The notes: generated from the letters alone by a model not told the origin. A DNA stretch of 64,000 nt from Paraniabella ginsengisoli (GCF_022513635.1 NZ_JAKWBL010000001.1:1240001-1304000), one strand, 5' to 3'; counted from the first letter of the stretch, positions 50,320 through 60,910 are shown. Numbers and translations: made by a program.

Positions 50320-51173
50320 CTAATCCTGATGTAATGCTTTTTTCCATTGCTCTTCAATAGTTTTTTTAGCCAATGGCAATTCTGTTTCCAGGTCTTTAAA
50401 TCTGCATTCCAAAGCAATTTTCCCTTTGTAACCTATTTTTTGAAAGGCTTTAAAATAGGGTGTAAAATCGTCGCCCGCAACGCCGGGAGCTGAGCGTGTT
50501 TCTTTTTCGCCAATATCGCAATGGTAAACTAATGAACCACCGTCAATGATAACGCTGGCTGGTTCATTTTCCCTCATCATGTGATAAATATCAACACATA
50601 TTTTATAATTAGGATGATTAACGGCGCGGGCTACTTCAATACATTCGGCAACGGTATTTAAGAAATTGCATTCCAGTTTATTTTGGCTTTCCAGCGCCAG
50701 CACAATATTGTATTTAGCAGCAAGAGGTGCCAGTTTTTTACCAATGGAAACAAATTGTTTAAAGGCCGAGTCTTTACTAAAACCTTCAGGTATCATCCGC
50801 GAAGCGCCGCTTCCAAAAACAACTAATGGAATTTTCAGTTCACGGGCTCTTTTAAAAACTGTTTCAGCATAATTAATAATACGTTGTTCATTTACCTCAG
50901 GCCCGGTTGTTTTTATGCTGCCGGGGATAAAAACATTAATTGCCGAAATTTTTACTTCGGGGTTGCTGATGTTTTTTGCAATTGTATATAAAGAGTCGGG
51001 TTGCAACGGTTTTATAATTTCCGATACTGTTGGTTGTATGAAATCATAACCGGCTTTTTTAACCAGCGACGCTTCGTCAAGATTGGCACAAACACCGAGA
51101 ATAGGGACTTTTTTTGAGCAATACCATTATGAGCGAAAAGAAAAAGTAATCCTGATAGAACGAAATATCTCAT
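50320..51173 (-). CDS. Sugar phosphate isomerase/epimerase-like TIM-barrel protein, secreted (one frameshift)
   Basis: About 284 residues. The signal MRYFVLSGLLFLFAHNGIAQ starts at ATG 51173. The body is a xylose-isomerase/AP-endonuclease-2 type barrel: GVCANLDEASLVKKAGYDFI, LVVFGSGASRMIPEGFSKDS, ALESQNKLECNFLNTVAEC, KICVDIYHMMRENE and IALECRF give the Glu, His and Asp ligands for metal. The break at the 7-base run 51109-51115 is repaired by one A, joining AQKKVPILGVCANLDEA. It may isomerise or epimerise a sugar or inositol derivative. It shares one base with the preceding DinB stop (TAATG). Confidence 0.82.
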
Positions 51174-51691
51174 TAGTCTTGATTTATATTGTATTTGTTG
51201 ATTAATATATTTTGATGATGCATGAAATGCCCGGCTACAATATAAGCCCAACAAAAAGTTTTTATGAGGTTTTCTCCAACAAAACCAATTCTGAGCAGGT
51301 CTTCTTCTGTAAAGCTCTGGAAAAGCATTACCGTTGTTCTTCTCACTAATATGGTTTCTTCGATCAAACTGGCGAGGCTTCTATTTGCCACTTTTGCCAA
51401 GTCGGCGTATGCATTTTGTTCAAAACCGGGCAAATGTTGTTGTTCGCCGCGGGCATGGCAAAGCGCCCGGTAAGCAAAAATGCGTTCAGTGTCAATGCAA
51501 TGTTGTAAAACTTCTTTTACGGTCCATTTACCTTCATCGTATGCAAAGTCTGCCTTGGATTCTGGAATGGATTGTAGAAATGTTGTCAGTTCGATAAGTG
51601 ACTTACTGAGCATTGTTTTTGTATTGGCTTCTTTTACCTGCTCCACATACGGTTGGTAAAAGGAAGGATAATCTGTAGGTTGGGGCTGCAT
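51173..51691 (-). CDS. DinB-family protein
   Basis: 172 residues with the DinB four-helix fold. Metal-binding His residues appear in KEVLQHCIDTERIFAYRAL and in VAGHFMHHQNILINKY at the C-terminus. Family members are metal-dependent and often thiol-related, but function in this protein is unknown. It is translationally linked to the following gene by a one-base overlap (TAATG), so the two form a small operon. Intact. Confidence 0.85.
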   Translation of the reverse strand: MQPQPTDYPSFYQPYVEQVKEANTKTMLSKSLIELTTFLQSIPESKADFAYDEGKWTVKEVLQHCIDTERIFAYRALCHARGEQQHLPGFEQNAYADLAKVANRSLASLIEETILVRRTTVMLFQSFTEEDLLRIGFVGENLIKTFCWAYIVAGHFMHHQNILINKYNINQD

Positions 51692-51879
51692 TTTTTATGG
51701 ATAAAAATAAGTTGAAAAGTTGATAAGTAGTGAATAGTGAATAGTCAATGGTCAATGGACTGTCAACGATGCCACATATTCTACTGTTGAACGGAGCGTC
51801 GCAAGATCGATCAGTTATGTTGTTCAGCTGAGTCAAAAAAATCTATAAAAAAGTGATGGAGTTTATGATAAAATTCACT
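51692..51879. repeat. Short-word repeats and GCGTCGCA element
   Basis: 51712-51765 contains GTGAATAGTGAATAGTCAAT-type words. 51766-51832 is a family copy (ATATTCTACTGTTGAACGGA, GCGTCGCAAGATCGATCAG). The region ends before the rpmB promoter. Confidence 0.65.
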
Positions 51880-51887
51880 TACCTTTG
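51880..51887 (+). promoter_or_regulatory. TACCTTTG -7 box for rpmB operon
   Basis: TACCTTTG is a perfect TAnnTTTG match, followed by GCAG as in many Bacteroidota promoters, 20 bp before the rpmB ATG. The -33 element is unclear. Confidence 0.7.
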
Positions 51888-51906
51888 CAGTCCTAAAAAA
51901 ATTATT

Positions 51907-52143
51907 ATGGCAAGAGTATGTCAGGTTACAGGTAAAACGCCGATAGGAGGGAATAAGGTATCGCACTCTAACATTAAAACTAAGCGTAGATTTTTACCAA
52001 ATTTACAGAAGAAGAAGTTTTACCTTGTTGAGGAAGATAAATGGATTACATTGAAATTATCTACTGACGCTATCCGCACCATTAATAAAAACGGCCTGTA
52101 CTCTGTAGTAAAAGAACTGCGCGCGAAGGGCGAAAAAATCTAA
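51907..52143 (+). CDS. rpmB: 50S ribosomal protein L28
   Basis: 78 residues: [28 protein letters not shown] is the conserved L28 N-terminus, and [18 protein letters not shown] the second domain. An earlier in-frame start (51853) is rejected because the promoter box lies inside it. It leads an operon with rpmG and the DUF4295 gene, 20 and 52 bp apart. Confidence 0.97.
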   Translation: MARVCQVTGKTPIGGNKVSHSNIKTKRRFLPNLQKKKFYLVEEDKWITLKLSTDAIRTINKNGLYSVVKELRAKGEKI

Positions 52144-52163
52144 TTTTTTAAAAGCATTATACC

Positions 52164-52352
52164 ATGGCAAAGAAATCGAAAGGCAACAGAGTTCAGGTAA
52201 TATTGGAGTGCACCGAGCACAAAACCAGCGGGATGCCTGGTACAAGCCGTTATATTACCGTAAAAAACAAAAAGAACAATCCTGAAAGATTAGAGTTGAA
52301 AAAGCTCAACCCGATCTTAAAGAAAGTGACTGTTCATAAAGAAATTAAATAA
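52164..52352 (+). CDS. rpmG: 50S ribosomal protein L33
   Basis: 62 residues: [20 protein letters not shown], then [21 protein letters not shown]. It has a single Cys (CTEH) and no CXXC zinc ribbon, so it is a C-minus form of L33. The second gene of the rpmB operon. Confidence 0.95.
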   Translation: MAKKSKGNRVQVILECTEHKTSGMPGTSRYITVKNKKNNPERLELKKLNPILKKVTVHKEIK

Positions 52353-52404
52353 TTATTGATTTGAGATTTGAAATCTCAAATTTAAAATTTCAAATTATAA
52401 TACA

Positions 52405-52578
52405 ATGGCAAAAGCAGCTTCAAAAAATGCGAAGGTAAAAGACGCCAAAGCAGCAGCAGAAAGTAAGAACTGGACTAAAGTGATCCGTGCGGTGCGCAGT
52501 CCTAAAACAGGTGCTTATACTTTTAAAGAGCAAATTGTTCACAAAGAGAAAGTAAAAGATTTCTTAGCTCAAAAGTAA
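52405..52578 (+). CDS. DUF4295 protein, probable Bacteroidota-specific ribosomal protein
   Basis: 57 residues, strongly basic at the start: MAKAASKNAKVKDAKAAAES, then WTKVIRAVRSPKTGAYTFKEQIVHKEKVKDFLAQK. Too short for most gene finders. The rpmB-rpmG-DUF4295-ftsY order is conserved in Bacteroidota. A ribosome structure from Flavobacterium described a new protein, bL38; I believe this family is that protein, but this link is from memory. Confidence 0.85.
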   Translation: MAKAASKNAKVKDAKAAAESKNWTKVIRAVRSPKTGAYTFKEQIVHKEKVKDFLAQK

Positions 52579-52769
52579 TTTTGGCTTCACAATAATATTA
52601 GCAAAGCTATTCGTAAACTGCGGATGGCTTTTGTTGTTTGAAGCCGCTTTTATTTCACACAAAGTGCGCAAAGAATGAGGCTTGTTCTTCGCAAACAAAG
52701 AACGCAAAGTTTACCCTCGGCAAAGCACTAAATTCAGCATTTAATATTCAACATTCAATATTCAGAAGA

Positions 52770-53731
52770 ATGAGTTTTTAAAAAAGATATTTGGTAAAAA
52801 AGAGAAAGAGACGCTCGATCAGGGCTTGCAAAAAACCAAGGAAGGTTTTTTAAGTAAGATCAGTAAAGCGATTGCAGGGAAAAGCACTGTTGATGAGGAA
52901 GTGTTGGATAACCTGGAAGAAGCCTTAGTGAGCGCTGATGTAGGCGTAGAGACCACTGTACGCATTATCAATCGAATTGAGGAAAGAGTGGCGAGAGATA
53001 AATACATGGGCACAGGAGAGCTGAACCAAATACTAAAAGAAGAAGTGGAGAAAATTTTGGTGGATGCGCCAGAATCGACCAGTTATACTTTTGACAGTGA
53101 AATGCCTGCTAAGCCATATATCATTTTGGTTGTGGGTGTAAATGGAGTTGGTAAAACAACAACGATTGGCAAGCTGGCTCATAATTTTAAAAATGCCGGC
53201 AAGTCAGTATTGTTGGGCGCTGCGGATACTTTTCGTGCAGCTGCAGTTGATCAGCTCACCATATGGAGCGAGCGCGTTGGTGTTCCAATTGTAAAACAAC
53301 CAATGGGCAGCGATCCGGCTGCTGTTGCTTTTGATACGGCTCAAAGTGCCGTAAGCCGAAACAGCGATGTTGTTTTGATTGACACCGCCGGACGCTTGCA
53401 CAATAAAGCACATTTAATGGATGAACTCAATAAAATTAAAAGAGTGATCCAAAAATTCATTCCCGATGCGCCGCATGAAGTTTTGTTAGTGCTTGATGGT
53501 TCTACCGGGCAAAATGCTTTGGAACAAGCCAAACATTTTACCGCCGCTACCGATGTTACCGCCATGGCCATCACAAAATTAGACGGAACGGCTAAAGGCG
53601 GCGTGGTGCTGGCTATTGCCGATCAATTTAAAATTCCTGTAAAGTTTATTGGCGTTGGCGAAAAAGCAACGGATCTTTTAGTTTTTGATAAGCATGAATT
53701 TGTAGATAGCTTGTTTAATTTGCAATCGTAA
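52770..53731 (+). CDS. ftsY: Signal recognition particle receptor FtsY (one frameshift)
   Basis: About 320 residues without the acidic A domain. N domain: GFLSKISKAIAGKSTVDEEVLDNLEEALVSADVGV. G domain: VVGVNGVGKTTTIGKLA (P-loop) near 110, DTFRAAAVDQL, DTAGRLHNKAHLMDEL and TKLDGTAKGG. It is the GTPase that receives SRP-ribosome complexes at the membrane. The frame start at 52826 is too short; ATG 52770 joins after adding one T at the T5 run 52775-52779 (MSFLKKIFGKKEKETLDQ). Fourth gene of the ribosomal cluster, with a 191-bp gap. Confidence 0.94.
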
Positions 53732-53742
53732 TTATTAAGTAG

Positions 53743-53994
53743 CTAATCTAAAATGCATTCAGTAACCTGGGTTTCCAAATTTTCGGAAATTAAATCCAGT
53801 TCAGCATAAAAACAATATTGACTTACATTAAAGTAACTGTCAGGGTATCTTAAAGTAAGATGGCCTTCAGCACTAAGTCCGCAGGAAACGATACATGCTT
53901 TGCTTAAGTTTACTTTATTTCGGATTATTTCTTCGGCTTCTTTAAATGTATACTTGATATATTTCCTTTGATATTGGATAAAAAGTATTTCCAA
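53743..53994 (-). CDS. Possible small hypothetical protein (TTG start)
   Basis: 83 residues, MEILFIQYQRKYIKYTFKEAEEIIRNKV, then VSQYCFYAELDLISENLETQVTECILD. Not recognised. The start is TTG 53994 and no ATG exists. The frame is open and the composition is consistent with a gene, but a short open frame could be chance. It converges on ftsY at 12 bp. Confidence 0.35.
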   Translation of the reverse strand: MEILFIQYQRKYIKYTFKEAEEIIRNKVNLSKACIVSCGLSAEGHLTLRYPDSYFNVSQYCFYAELDLISENLETQVTECILD

Positions 53995-54571
53995 GATTAT
54001 TATTTAATACATCAGGAATGCTTAAGATTTTTTTCTTTAGTAAGCTCTTGATTAATGGATAGATTGCTGGAGTAGAATGGAGACTGTTGGTTGTCGATCA
54101 TTTCTACTTCATTCTATTTGATAAGATTCACTCATCAGTAAGACATATAACGGTTGGTAAATATTGGCATGGTTTTAACGGTAAAAATAAGATTGCTATT
54201 GTCAAGCCACGAAAATAAAAAAATTATAAGCCATATTTAATAGGTTGCTTGCACATCGGCGTACAGTGAAAAATTATAAAGCCCTACTGATCACGTAGAT
54301 GTTTGCCCTTACAAAGATGAGATGATATGTTTTTGTAATAGATTGAGATAATTCTAAATCTATACGACTCAGTATTGGCAAGGGTTACGTGTTTGCCAAT
54401 CATTTGCCGTTAAGTTTTTATTAGCCTTTTATTATCGATTGGTTAATTCATGTTTACAACAAAAAAACTCCGGCTTCTGCTATTATTTTCGCCGCGCTTC
54501 GGAAAACTTCTGACAGATAATGTAGCAATCACGCCCGTTTCGTGATCTATTCTTCACATAAAAACTAAACC
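53995..54571. other. Upstream region of susC
   Basis: 577 bp with no convincing gene. An inverted repeat ATTGGCAA (54374-54381) and TTGCCAAT (54393-54400) overlaps the word CAATCATTTG (54397-54406), one mismatch from CAATCGTTTG seen before lacZ and the GH109 gene. These may be operators for susC. No ECF sigma or anti-sigma gene is found upstream. Confidence 0.45.
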
Positions 54572-57500
54572 ATGATGAAAGGAATTCTATGTATTCTACT
54601 TTTTGCGGCGTTCGCTGCAAATGCTCAGAACGAGTTAAAGAAAATTAATGGCACTATTAAAGACGATCAGTCGCTTCCCATTGCAGGAGCTACAGTTTTT
54701 AATATGGTCAGAAACCAATCTGCGCTTAGCACAAATCAAGGTGCATTTGCAATCGATGCTGCCGTGGGAGATTCTCTGCTAATAACTATGATTGGCTATA
54801 ATGACTTTACCCTAATTGTAACAGCAGAAAGCATTTATGATGCAAAGTTGACAAAGAAAAATGAAGCGATGGATGAGGTTATTGTAGTAGGTTATGGTAC
54901 ACAACGTAAGGTGAACTTAACCGGTGCTGTTGCACAGGTAAGTGGTGAAGTGCTTGAAGACAGGCCTGTAGCCAATATTACACAGGCTTTGCAAGGCGCT
55001 GTACCCAATGTTAATATCACCTTTGGAGACGGGCGGCCGGGAACGGAAGGTGGGATTAATATACGCGGTAATACATCTATCAATGGTGGTGGCAGTCCTC
55101 TTATTCTTATTGACGGAGTGCCCGGTAATCTTAATAATATTAATCCTCGTGATGTTGAAAATATATCTGTACTGAAAGATGCTGCATCAGCTGCTATTTA
55201 CGGAGCACGTGGCTCTTTTGGTGTAATACTCGTTACTACCAAAAAGGCTAAACGAGGAAAAATGACCATTAACTATTCTAATAATTACGGGTGGGCCGGA
55301 CTTACAACGAATACAGATTTTATAACAGATGGATACACTTCTGCAATGCTTAATGATGAAGCGTTTTTAAGAGCTACAGGAAACACTTACACACGTTATA
55401 CTGAAGAAGATTATGAAGAATTAAAGAAGCGGCAAACGGATAAATCTTTACCTGACGTTGTTATTAGTAATCGAAATGGAAAGGATCAATATGTATACTA
55501 CGGAAGCACAGATTGGTGGGATGTAATGTTTCGAGATTGGCAGCCTTCACGCGAACATACAATCAGTATTAACGGCGGTTCTGAAAAAATAGATTTCTTG
55601 ATATCTGGTAGAATGTATAGTAAGGATGGTGTGATGCAAATCAATCAGGACCGTTTCAACAGTTATAATTTCAGGGCGAAGATAAATGCAAGAATATCTG
55701 ATAAGTTAGAATTGTACACCAATACTTACTTTAATACTAATAAATATACTTATCCAGGTTGGGGCTATAACAGCAATTTTGTATCCATCACAGTACATGC
55801 TTTACCTTCTTACGTACCGGTAAACCCCGATGGTACCGCTACTTACAGAACAGAGCTAAATAATTATACAATTGGCGATGGAATTTATGCGGATCTTTTA
55901 TACGGCAAGTCGAAAGGAGAAGAAAAAGAATTTGAGTTGATCAATATGGTTGGTGCTACTTATAAGCCGCTGAAAGGAATGGAAATAAATGCTAATTATT
56001 CTTATACGTTTAATCCAACTACAACCATGCAACGGCGTGTAGCCTCGCCATGGTCTATTTTTCCAGGCGTTGTAAGCTATGTAGGGAACGATTATCTTAA
56101 TGAGTTTGTAAGCAACAGACAGTATCATGCTTTGAATATTTATGGAAGTTATGCGAAGAGCTTTAGTGATCACAACTTTAAGCTGATGCTGGGTTATAAT
56201 CAGGAACTTCAAACCTTCAAGCAGATTACCGGCAGAAATACGGATTTGCTTTCTGTTGATTTGAATGACTTTAATTTGGGTACCGGGCAGCCTACCTTAG
56301 ACGGCAACGGAAATGAGTGGGCTCTAATGGGCTATTTTGCAAGATTCAATTACGATTATAAAGGAAAATACTTGTTGGAGTTTAACGGGCGTTATGATGG
56401 ATCATCAAGGTTTCCTAAACATACCCGTTTTGGTTTGTTCCCTTCTATATCTGGTGGATGGCGGGTTAGTGAAGAAGACTTTTGGCAAGGCATAAAGCCT
56501 GTTGTCAACGAACTTAAACTTCGCGCTTCTTACGGTTCATTGGGTAACCAACAGGAAGCTGCAGTTTATTATAGGGAATTGCTAAGAACTGGTACCTTAG
56601 GTTATATCTTTGAAGGGGCACGTGCGCAATACTTATCATCTCCAATTCCAATACCTACTAATCTTAACTCAAACGTTGAATCTGGCAGCGTTGGTTGGGA
56701 ACGGTCGCAATCGACAGATATTGGTATAGATCTGGGCTTATTGAAGAATAGGCTTACCCTTACTTATGATTGGTATGTCAGAAATACATTAGGTATGTTG
56801 ATTCCTGGAAAAACAGTCCCTGCGGTCTATGGAGCTCCTTCGCCTAAAACTAATGCTGGAGATTTGCAAACTCGCGGATGGGAATTACAAGTTGGGTGGA
56901 ATGATACCCGTCAGTTAGGTGGAAAATCTTTTGGATATAGTGTCAGCATTGGATTAGCAGACTATAAGGCAAAGATTACAAGGTTTGATAATCCACAAGG
57001 TTTATTAAACAACTACTATGTCGGACAGGAAATAGGGGAGATCTGGGGTTACAGAATCGCCGGATATTTTAAGACAGATGCCGAAGCTACCGAATACCAA
57101 AAAACAGTAAACCAAGATTTTGTTAATAAGCAAAGGCTTTCTGCGCCTGGCGACTGGTCTAAGTTGCAAGCCGGTGATATAAAATTCATAGATGTAAATG
57201 GCGATGGCATTGTTAACAATGGAAAAAATACACTTGATGATCATGGTGATTTGGTAAAACTTGGAAACAAGCAACCTCGTTATACTTATGGGGCTAATCT
57301 TGGTGCTAATTGGAATGGCTTTGATTTATCAGCTTTTATACAAGGCATCGGAAAACAAAACTGGTATCCCGGTAATAATTCAGATAAATTCTGGGGGCCT
57401 TACTCAAGGCCTTATTATTCCTTCATTCCGGAAGATTTTCCTGACAAAGTTTGGAGCGAAGAAAACCCTGATGCTTACTTTCCTAAATTAAGAGGTTATG

Positions 57501-57787
57501 TAGCACTAAATGGAGGTGGTGAACTCAACGTAATCAATGATAAATATTTACAAGATCTGGCTTATGTAAGATTAAAGAATCTTACAATAGGATATTCGTT
57601 ACCTGCCAATTTACTATCACGAGCAAAAATTACACGCTGCCGTATCTATGTAAGTGGTGATAATATTTTCACCAGAACGAAGCTGGAAACAGATTACATC
57701 GATCCCGAGCAGGCTGCTGCTGAAGTAAATGGAAGAGTTTACCCCATTAGTAAAGTGTTTTCATTTGGCCTTGACCTTTCTTTCTAA
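54572..57787 (+). CDS. SusC/RagA-family TonB-linked outer-membrane transporter
   Basis: 1,071 residues, intact. The signal (MMKGILCILLFAAFAANA) is followed by a carboxypeptidase-like regulatory domain (GTIKDDQSLPIAGATVFN), the TonB box region MDEVIVVGYGTQRKVNLTGAV, the plug DRPVANITQALQGAVPNVNI, and the barrel ending in FGLDLSF. It imports a glycan or similar large substrate with its partner SusD, 20 bp downstream. No glycosidase gene is adjacent, so the substrate is unknown. The absence of an N-terminal signalling (STN-type) domain suggests direct control by a nearby promoter. Confidence 0.93.
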   Translation: MMKGILCILLFAAFAANAQNELKKINGTIKDDQSLPIAGATVFNMVRNQSALSTNQGAFAIDAAVGDSLLITMIGYNDFTLIVTAESIYDAKLTKKNEAMDEVIVVGYGTQRKVNLTGAVAQVSGEVLEDRPVANITQALQGAVPNVNITFGDGRPGTEGGINIRGNTSINGGGSPLILIDGVPGNLNNINPRDVENISVLKDAASAAIYGARGSFGVILVTTKKAKRGKMTINYSNNYGWAGLTTNTDFITDGYTSAMLNDEAFLRATGNTYTRYTEEDYEELKKRQTDKSLPDVVISNRNGKDQYVYYGSTDWWDVMFRDWQPSREHTISINGGSEKIDFLISGRMYSKDGVMQINQDRFNSYNFRAKINARISDKLELYTNTYFNTNKYTYPGWGYNSNFVSITVHALPSYVPVNPDGTATYRTELNNYTIGDGIYADLLYGKSKGEEKEFELINMVGATYKPLKGMEINANYSYTFNPTTTMQRRVASPWSIFPGVVSYVGNDYLNEFVSNRQYHALNIYGSYAKSFSDHNFKLMLGYNQELQTFKQITGRNTDLLSVDLNDFNLGTGQPTLDGNGNEWALMGYFARFNYDYKGKYLLEFNGRYDGSSRFPKHTRFGLFPSISGGWRVSEEDFWQGIKPVVNELKLRASYGSLGNQQEAAVYYRELLRTGTLGYIFEGARAQYLSSPIPIPTNLNSNVESGSVGWERSQSTDIGIDLGLLKNRLTLTYDWYVRNTLGMLIPGKTVPAVYGAPSPKTNAGDLQTRGWELQVGWNDTRQLGGKSFGYSVSIGLADYKAKITRFDNPQGLLNNYYVGQEIGEIWGYRIAGYFKTDAEATEYQKTVNQDFVNKQRLSAPGDWSKLQAGDIKFIDVNGDGIVNNGKNTLDDHGDLVKLGNKQPRYTYGANLGANWNGFDLSAFIQGIGKQNWYPGNNSDKFWGPYSRPYYSFIPEDFPDKVWSEENPDAYFPKLRGYVALNGGGELNVINDKYLQDLAYVRLKNLTIGYSLPANLLSRAKITRCRIYVSGDNIFTRTKLETDYIDPEQAAAEVNGRVYPISKVFSFGLDLSF

Positions 57788-57806
57788 CTCATTAAAAAAT
57801 TAGATT

Positions 57807-59547
57807 ATGAAGCTAAATATTGTATTATCTATAATTACAGCCGTTATTATTTTCAGCTCTTGTAAAAAAGGCTTTTTAGATAGAGAACCTCTTGCAGAAA
57901 TTAGTCCAGATAATTTTTTAGAACTGCTAAAGATCTGGACTTATACACGAATTCATTTTATTCAGTAATGCCAAGTGCAGAAGGCATTTATAATGAAGAT
58001 GATGACAATGTAGTAAAAACCAGCTTAGGTGATTTACTTACCGGCAATCGGGTTGTACCGGTGTCTGGCGGCGGATGGAACTGGGACGCATTGAGAAATA
58101 TCAATTATTTTTTAACCAATTATAAAAGGGTAGAAATTCCCGGAGCAGCGCATTATGCAGGTGTAGCCAGATTATTCAGAGCTATATTTTATTTTGATAA
58201 AGTTTCTTCTTTTGGAGATGTTCCGTGGTATGGTAGTGTAATCGATTTTGAGGACACTTCTTTACTAAATAAAAAGAGGGATCCGCGTACATTAGTAATG
58301 GATAGTATACTAGCAGACTTGGATTATGCTATCGAGAATATGAACACATTGGAAAGTGTAGAAAAAATGACCAAGTGGACGGCGCTCGCTTATAAATCGA
58401 GGATATGTTTGTTTGAAGGTGCCTTTAGAAAATATCATACTGAATTTAATCTGCCTGGCGCTGATAAGTTTTTAACTGAAGCGGCGGAAGCTGCTGAAGA
58501 ATTGATAGATAGCAAAACTTATACAATTTATACCAGCACACCAGATAAGGCTTATTTGGAATTATTTTCATCGATGAGTGCAAAAGAAGAGGAAGTGATA
58601 TTGACTAGAAGATTTAGCAACGACTTGCAGATATGGCATAATGTAAACTATTATACAATTACCGCTTCTTATGGCCGTCCAGGTCTTGAGAAAAAATTAG
58701 TAAATAGTTATTTGTTAAAAGACGGATCCAGATTTACTGATAAGCCGGATTATAATACCATTCCTTTTGTGGAAGAAGTGCAAAACAGAGATCCTCGCTT
58801 ATCTCAAACCATTCGCACGCCGGGCTATACACGAATAGGCAGCACTACGGAACTGCCGCCAGATTTTACCGGAACAATTACCGGGTATCAGTTAGTGAAA
58901 TTTGTTACCTCAACAACGGAAGATTCTTACAACAGGTCTTACAACGATATGCCAATTATGAGATATGCCGAAGTGTTGCTCAATTTTGCTGAGGCAAAAG
59001 CAGAGTTGGGTACGCTTACGCAGGCCGATTTAGATAAGTCGATCAAATTGCTTCGCGATAGAGTAGCTATGCCAAATATGAACCTTGTGTCGGCAAATGC
59101 TGATCCGGACGATTATCTTGCAGATCAATATGTAAACGTTACAGGAGCCAACAAAGGTGTGATACTTGAGATTCGTCGCGAAAGAAGAATTGAATTGGTT
59201 ATGGAAAGTTTTAGAAGAAATGATCTGATGCGCTGGAAAGAAGGGCATTTATATACCGAGCAGTTTAAAGGAATGTATTTTGCGGGTGTTGGGCCTTATG
59301 ACCTGGATGGCGATGGCGATACAGACGTATATATTTACACCGGAACTAAGCCAACGGAAAAAGGGCCGCAATATCTGAAGTTGGGCAGTGAAATTTTATT
59401 AGAAGGCAACACAAGTGGGGGCTGATTTTAATAAATCCGCAAATAACAAAAAAGTTTAACGAAGCCCGCGATTATCTGAACCCGATACCGGTACAAGAAA
59501 GGCAGTTAAATCCAAATCTGGATCAAAATCCTAATTGGGAAAAATAG
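57807..59547 (+). CDS. SusD/RagB-family nutrient-binding outer-membrane lipoprotein (two frameshifts)
   Basis: About 580 residues. The lipoprotein signal MKLNIVLSIITAVIIFSSC has Cys at the lipobox. The TPR-like fold includes MPSAEGIYNEDDDNVVKTSL, YAGVARLFRAIFYFDKVSSFGDVPWY and the typical RRERRIELVMESFRRNDLMRW near the C-terminus. Adding one T at the T6 run 57914-57919 gives DNFFRTAKDLDLYTNSFYSVMPSAEG, and one G at the G5 run 59417-59421 gives NTSGGLILINPQITKKFNEARDYLNPIP to a stop at 59547. It binds the substrate at the surface and closes the SusC barrel. Confidence 0.92.
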
Positions 59548-59638
59548 ACTTTAATAAAATATCTTTCAAAGCCGGAGCAGTACTTTTCTGTCTCCGGCTT
59601 TTGGATTAAATACTGCAATAAAATCGAGACATATTTTG

Positions 59639-59697
59639 TGTAATTTCAAAATATTTTTTATGTAATTTCAAAATAAAAATTATGTAATTTCAAAACA
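59639..59697. promoter_or_regulatory. Three 22-bp-spaced direct repeats TGTAATTTCAAAA
   Basis: Copies start at 59639, 59661 and 59683, exactly 22 bp apart, so on the same face of the helix. They end 7 bp before the -7 box at 59705. The pattern looks like an operator array for a regulator of the ATPase gene downstream. Confidence 0.7.
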
Positions 59698-59704
59698 AAT
59701 ATTG

Positions 59705-59712
59705 TATTTTTG
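59705..59712 (+). promoter_or_regulatory. TATTTTTG -7 box for DUF4143 ATPase
   Basis: TATTTTTG, a perfect TAnnTTTG, 20 bp before the TTG start at 59733. The -33 position would fall within the third repeat, so a bound regulator could compete with the polymerase. Confidence 0.55.
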
Positions 59713-59732
59713 AGTCATAAGAATGTATAATT

Positions 59733-60910
59733 TTGATTCAAAGAGATATTATATCGGCTATTAAGGCGTATAAAAAAAGTATCCTATTGTAGCAGTTACA
59801 GGCCCCAGGCAGTCGGGCAAAACAACTTTATTAAAAAGCATTTTCAAGGATTACCGATATGTTTCTCTTGAAAATCCGGATATAAGATCGTATGCAGATT
59901 CGGATCCGAATAGTTTTTTGAACGAATATGATAATAAAGTAATATTAGATGAAGTGCAGCGTGTGCCAGAGTTGTTTTCTTATTTACAAAGCCGTGTTGA
60001 TGCCGCTAATAAAATGGGGCAATATATTTTATCAGGATCACAAAATTTTCATTTGGCCCAAAATATTACTCAAAGCCTTTCCGGCAGAGTGGCTTTGTTT
60101 AAATTATTACCATTTGATATGGATGAATTGAAAACAGCAGGATGGCTTGAAAGTGAATTTGCCAGCGCTTGTGTAAAAGGATTTTACCCCGCTATTTTTG
60201 ATCGTGATATCAACTCATCAGTTTTTTATAGCAATTATATTCAAACCTATGTAGAGAAAGACGTAACTGAGCTTTTAAATATTCATGATGTCAAAACATT
60301 TAGAACTTTTATTGGGCTTTGTGCACATCAGTGTGGGCAGCTATTAAACTTAAGCGCTTTGGCCAATGATTGTAATATTTCGCAACCTACGGCCAAAAGC
60401 TGGTTGTCTATTTTAGAAAGTAGTTATATCGTTTTTTTATTACAACCTTATCATGAAAATTTTAATAAGCGCCTGATAAAAACACCGAAACTTTACTTTT
60501 ATGATACGGGGTTGTTGTGTCATCTGCTTAAAATAAAAACGGCAAAGGCGATGACGACGAACAGGCTTAAAGGAAATATATTTGAAAACATGGTGGTTGC
60601 TGAGTTTTTCAAAAAGAACAATCATCAGTATCTGCATGAAGAATTTTATTTTTGGCAGGATAGTAATGCAAACGAAATTGATCTCCTTTTAGCTACGGAA
60701 GATGGATTTGCTGCGATAGAAATAAAAGCCACGCAAACGATTACTCAGGAAACATTTAAGAACCTCGATAAATTTGAGAAAACAGCAAGTCCGAATAATG
60801 TTAGTAAAACCTTGGTTTATGGAGGGGCTGAAAATCAAAAACGCAGTAAATACAGGGTTTTGAGCTGGCAAAATATTTCAATAGATACTTCGCAGGGGAT
60901 AAAATCGTGA
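59733..60910 (+). CDS. AAA-type ATPase with DUF4143 domain (one frameshift)
   Basis: About 392 residues. N-terminal ATPase: MIQRDIISAIKAYKKKYPIVAVTGPRQSGKTTLLKSI (Walker A GPRQSGKTT), VILDEVQRVPELFSYLQSRVD (Walker B) and ILSGSQNFHLAQNITQSLSGRV (sensor). C-terminal DUF4143 domain: PKLYFYDTGLLCHLLKI and ENMVVAEFFKKNN, with a nuclease-like end EEFYFWQDSNANEIDLLLA and AAIEIKATQTI. This is the widespread archaeal/bacterial ATPase group of unknown role. One A added at the A7 run 59772-59778 joins the first 15 residues to the rest. The TTG 59733 start has no ATG alternative. Function unknown. Confidence 0.83.

Noticed and set aside
59639..59697. Possible CRISPR array
   Set aside because: Three short 13-bp repeats with 9-bp spacers are far too small, with no cas gene. 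They fit an operator array.
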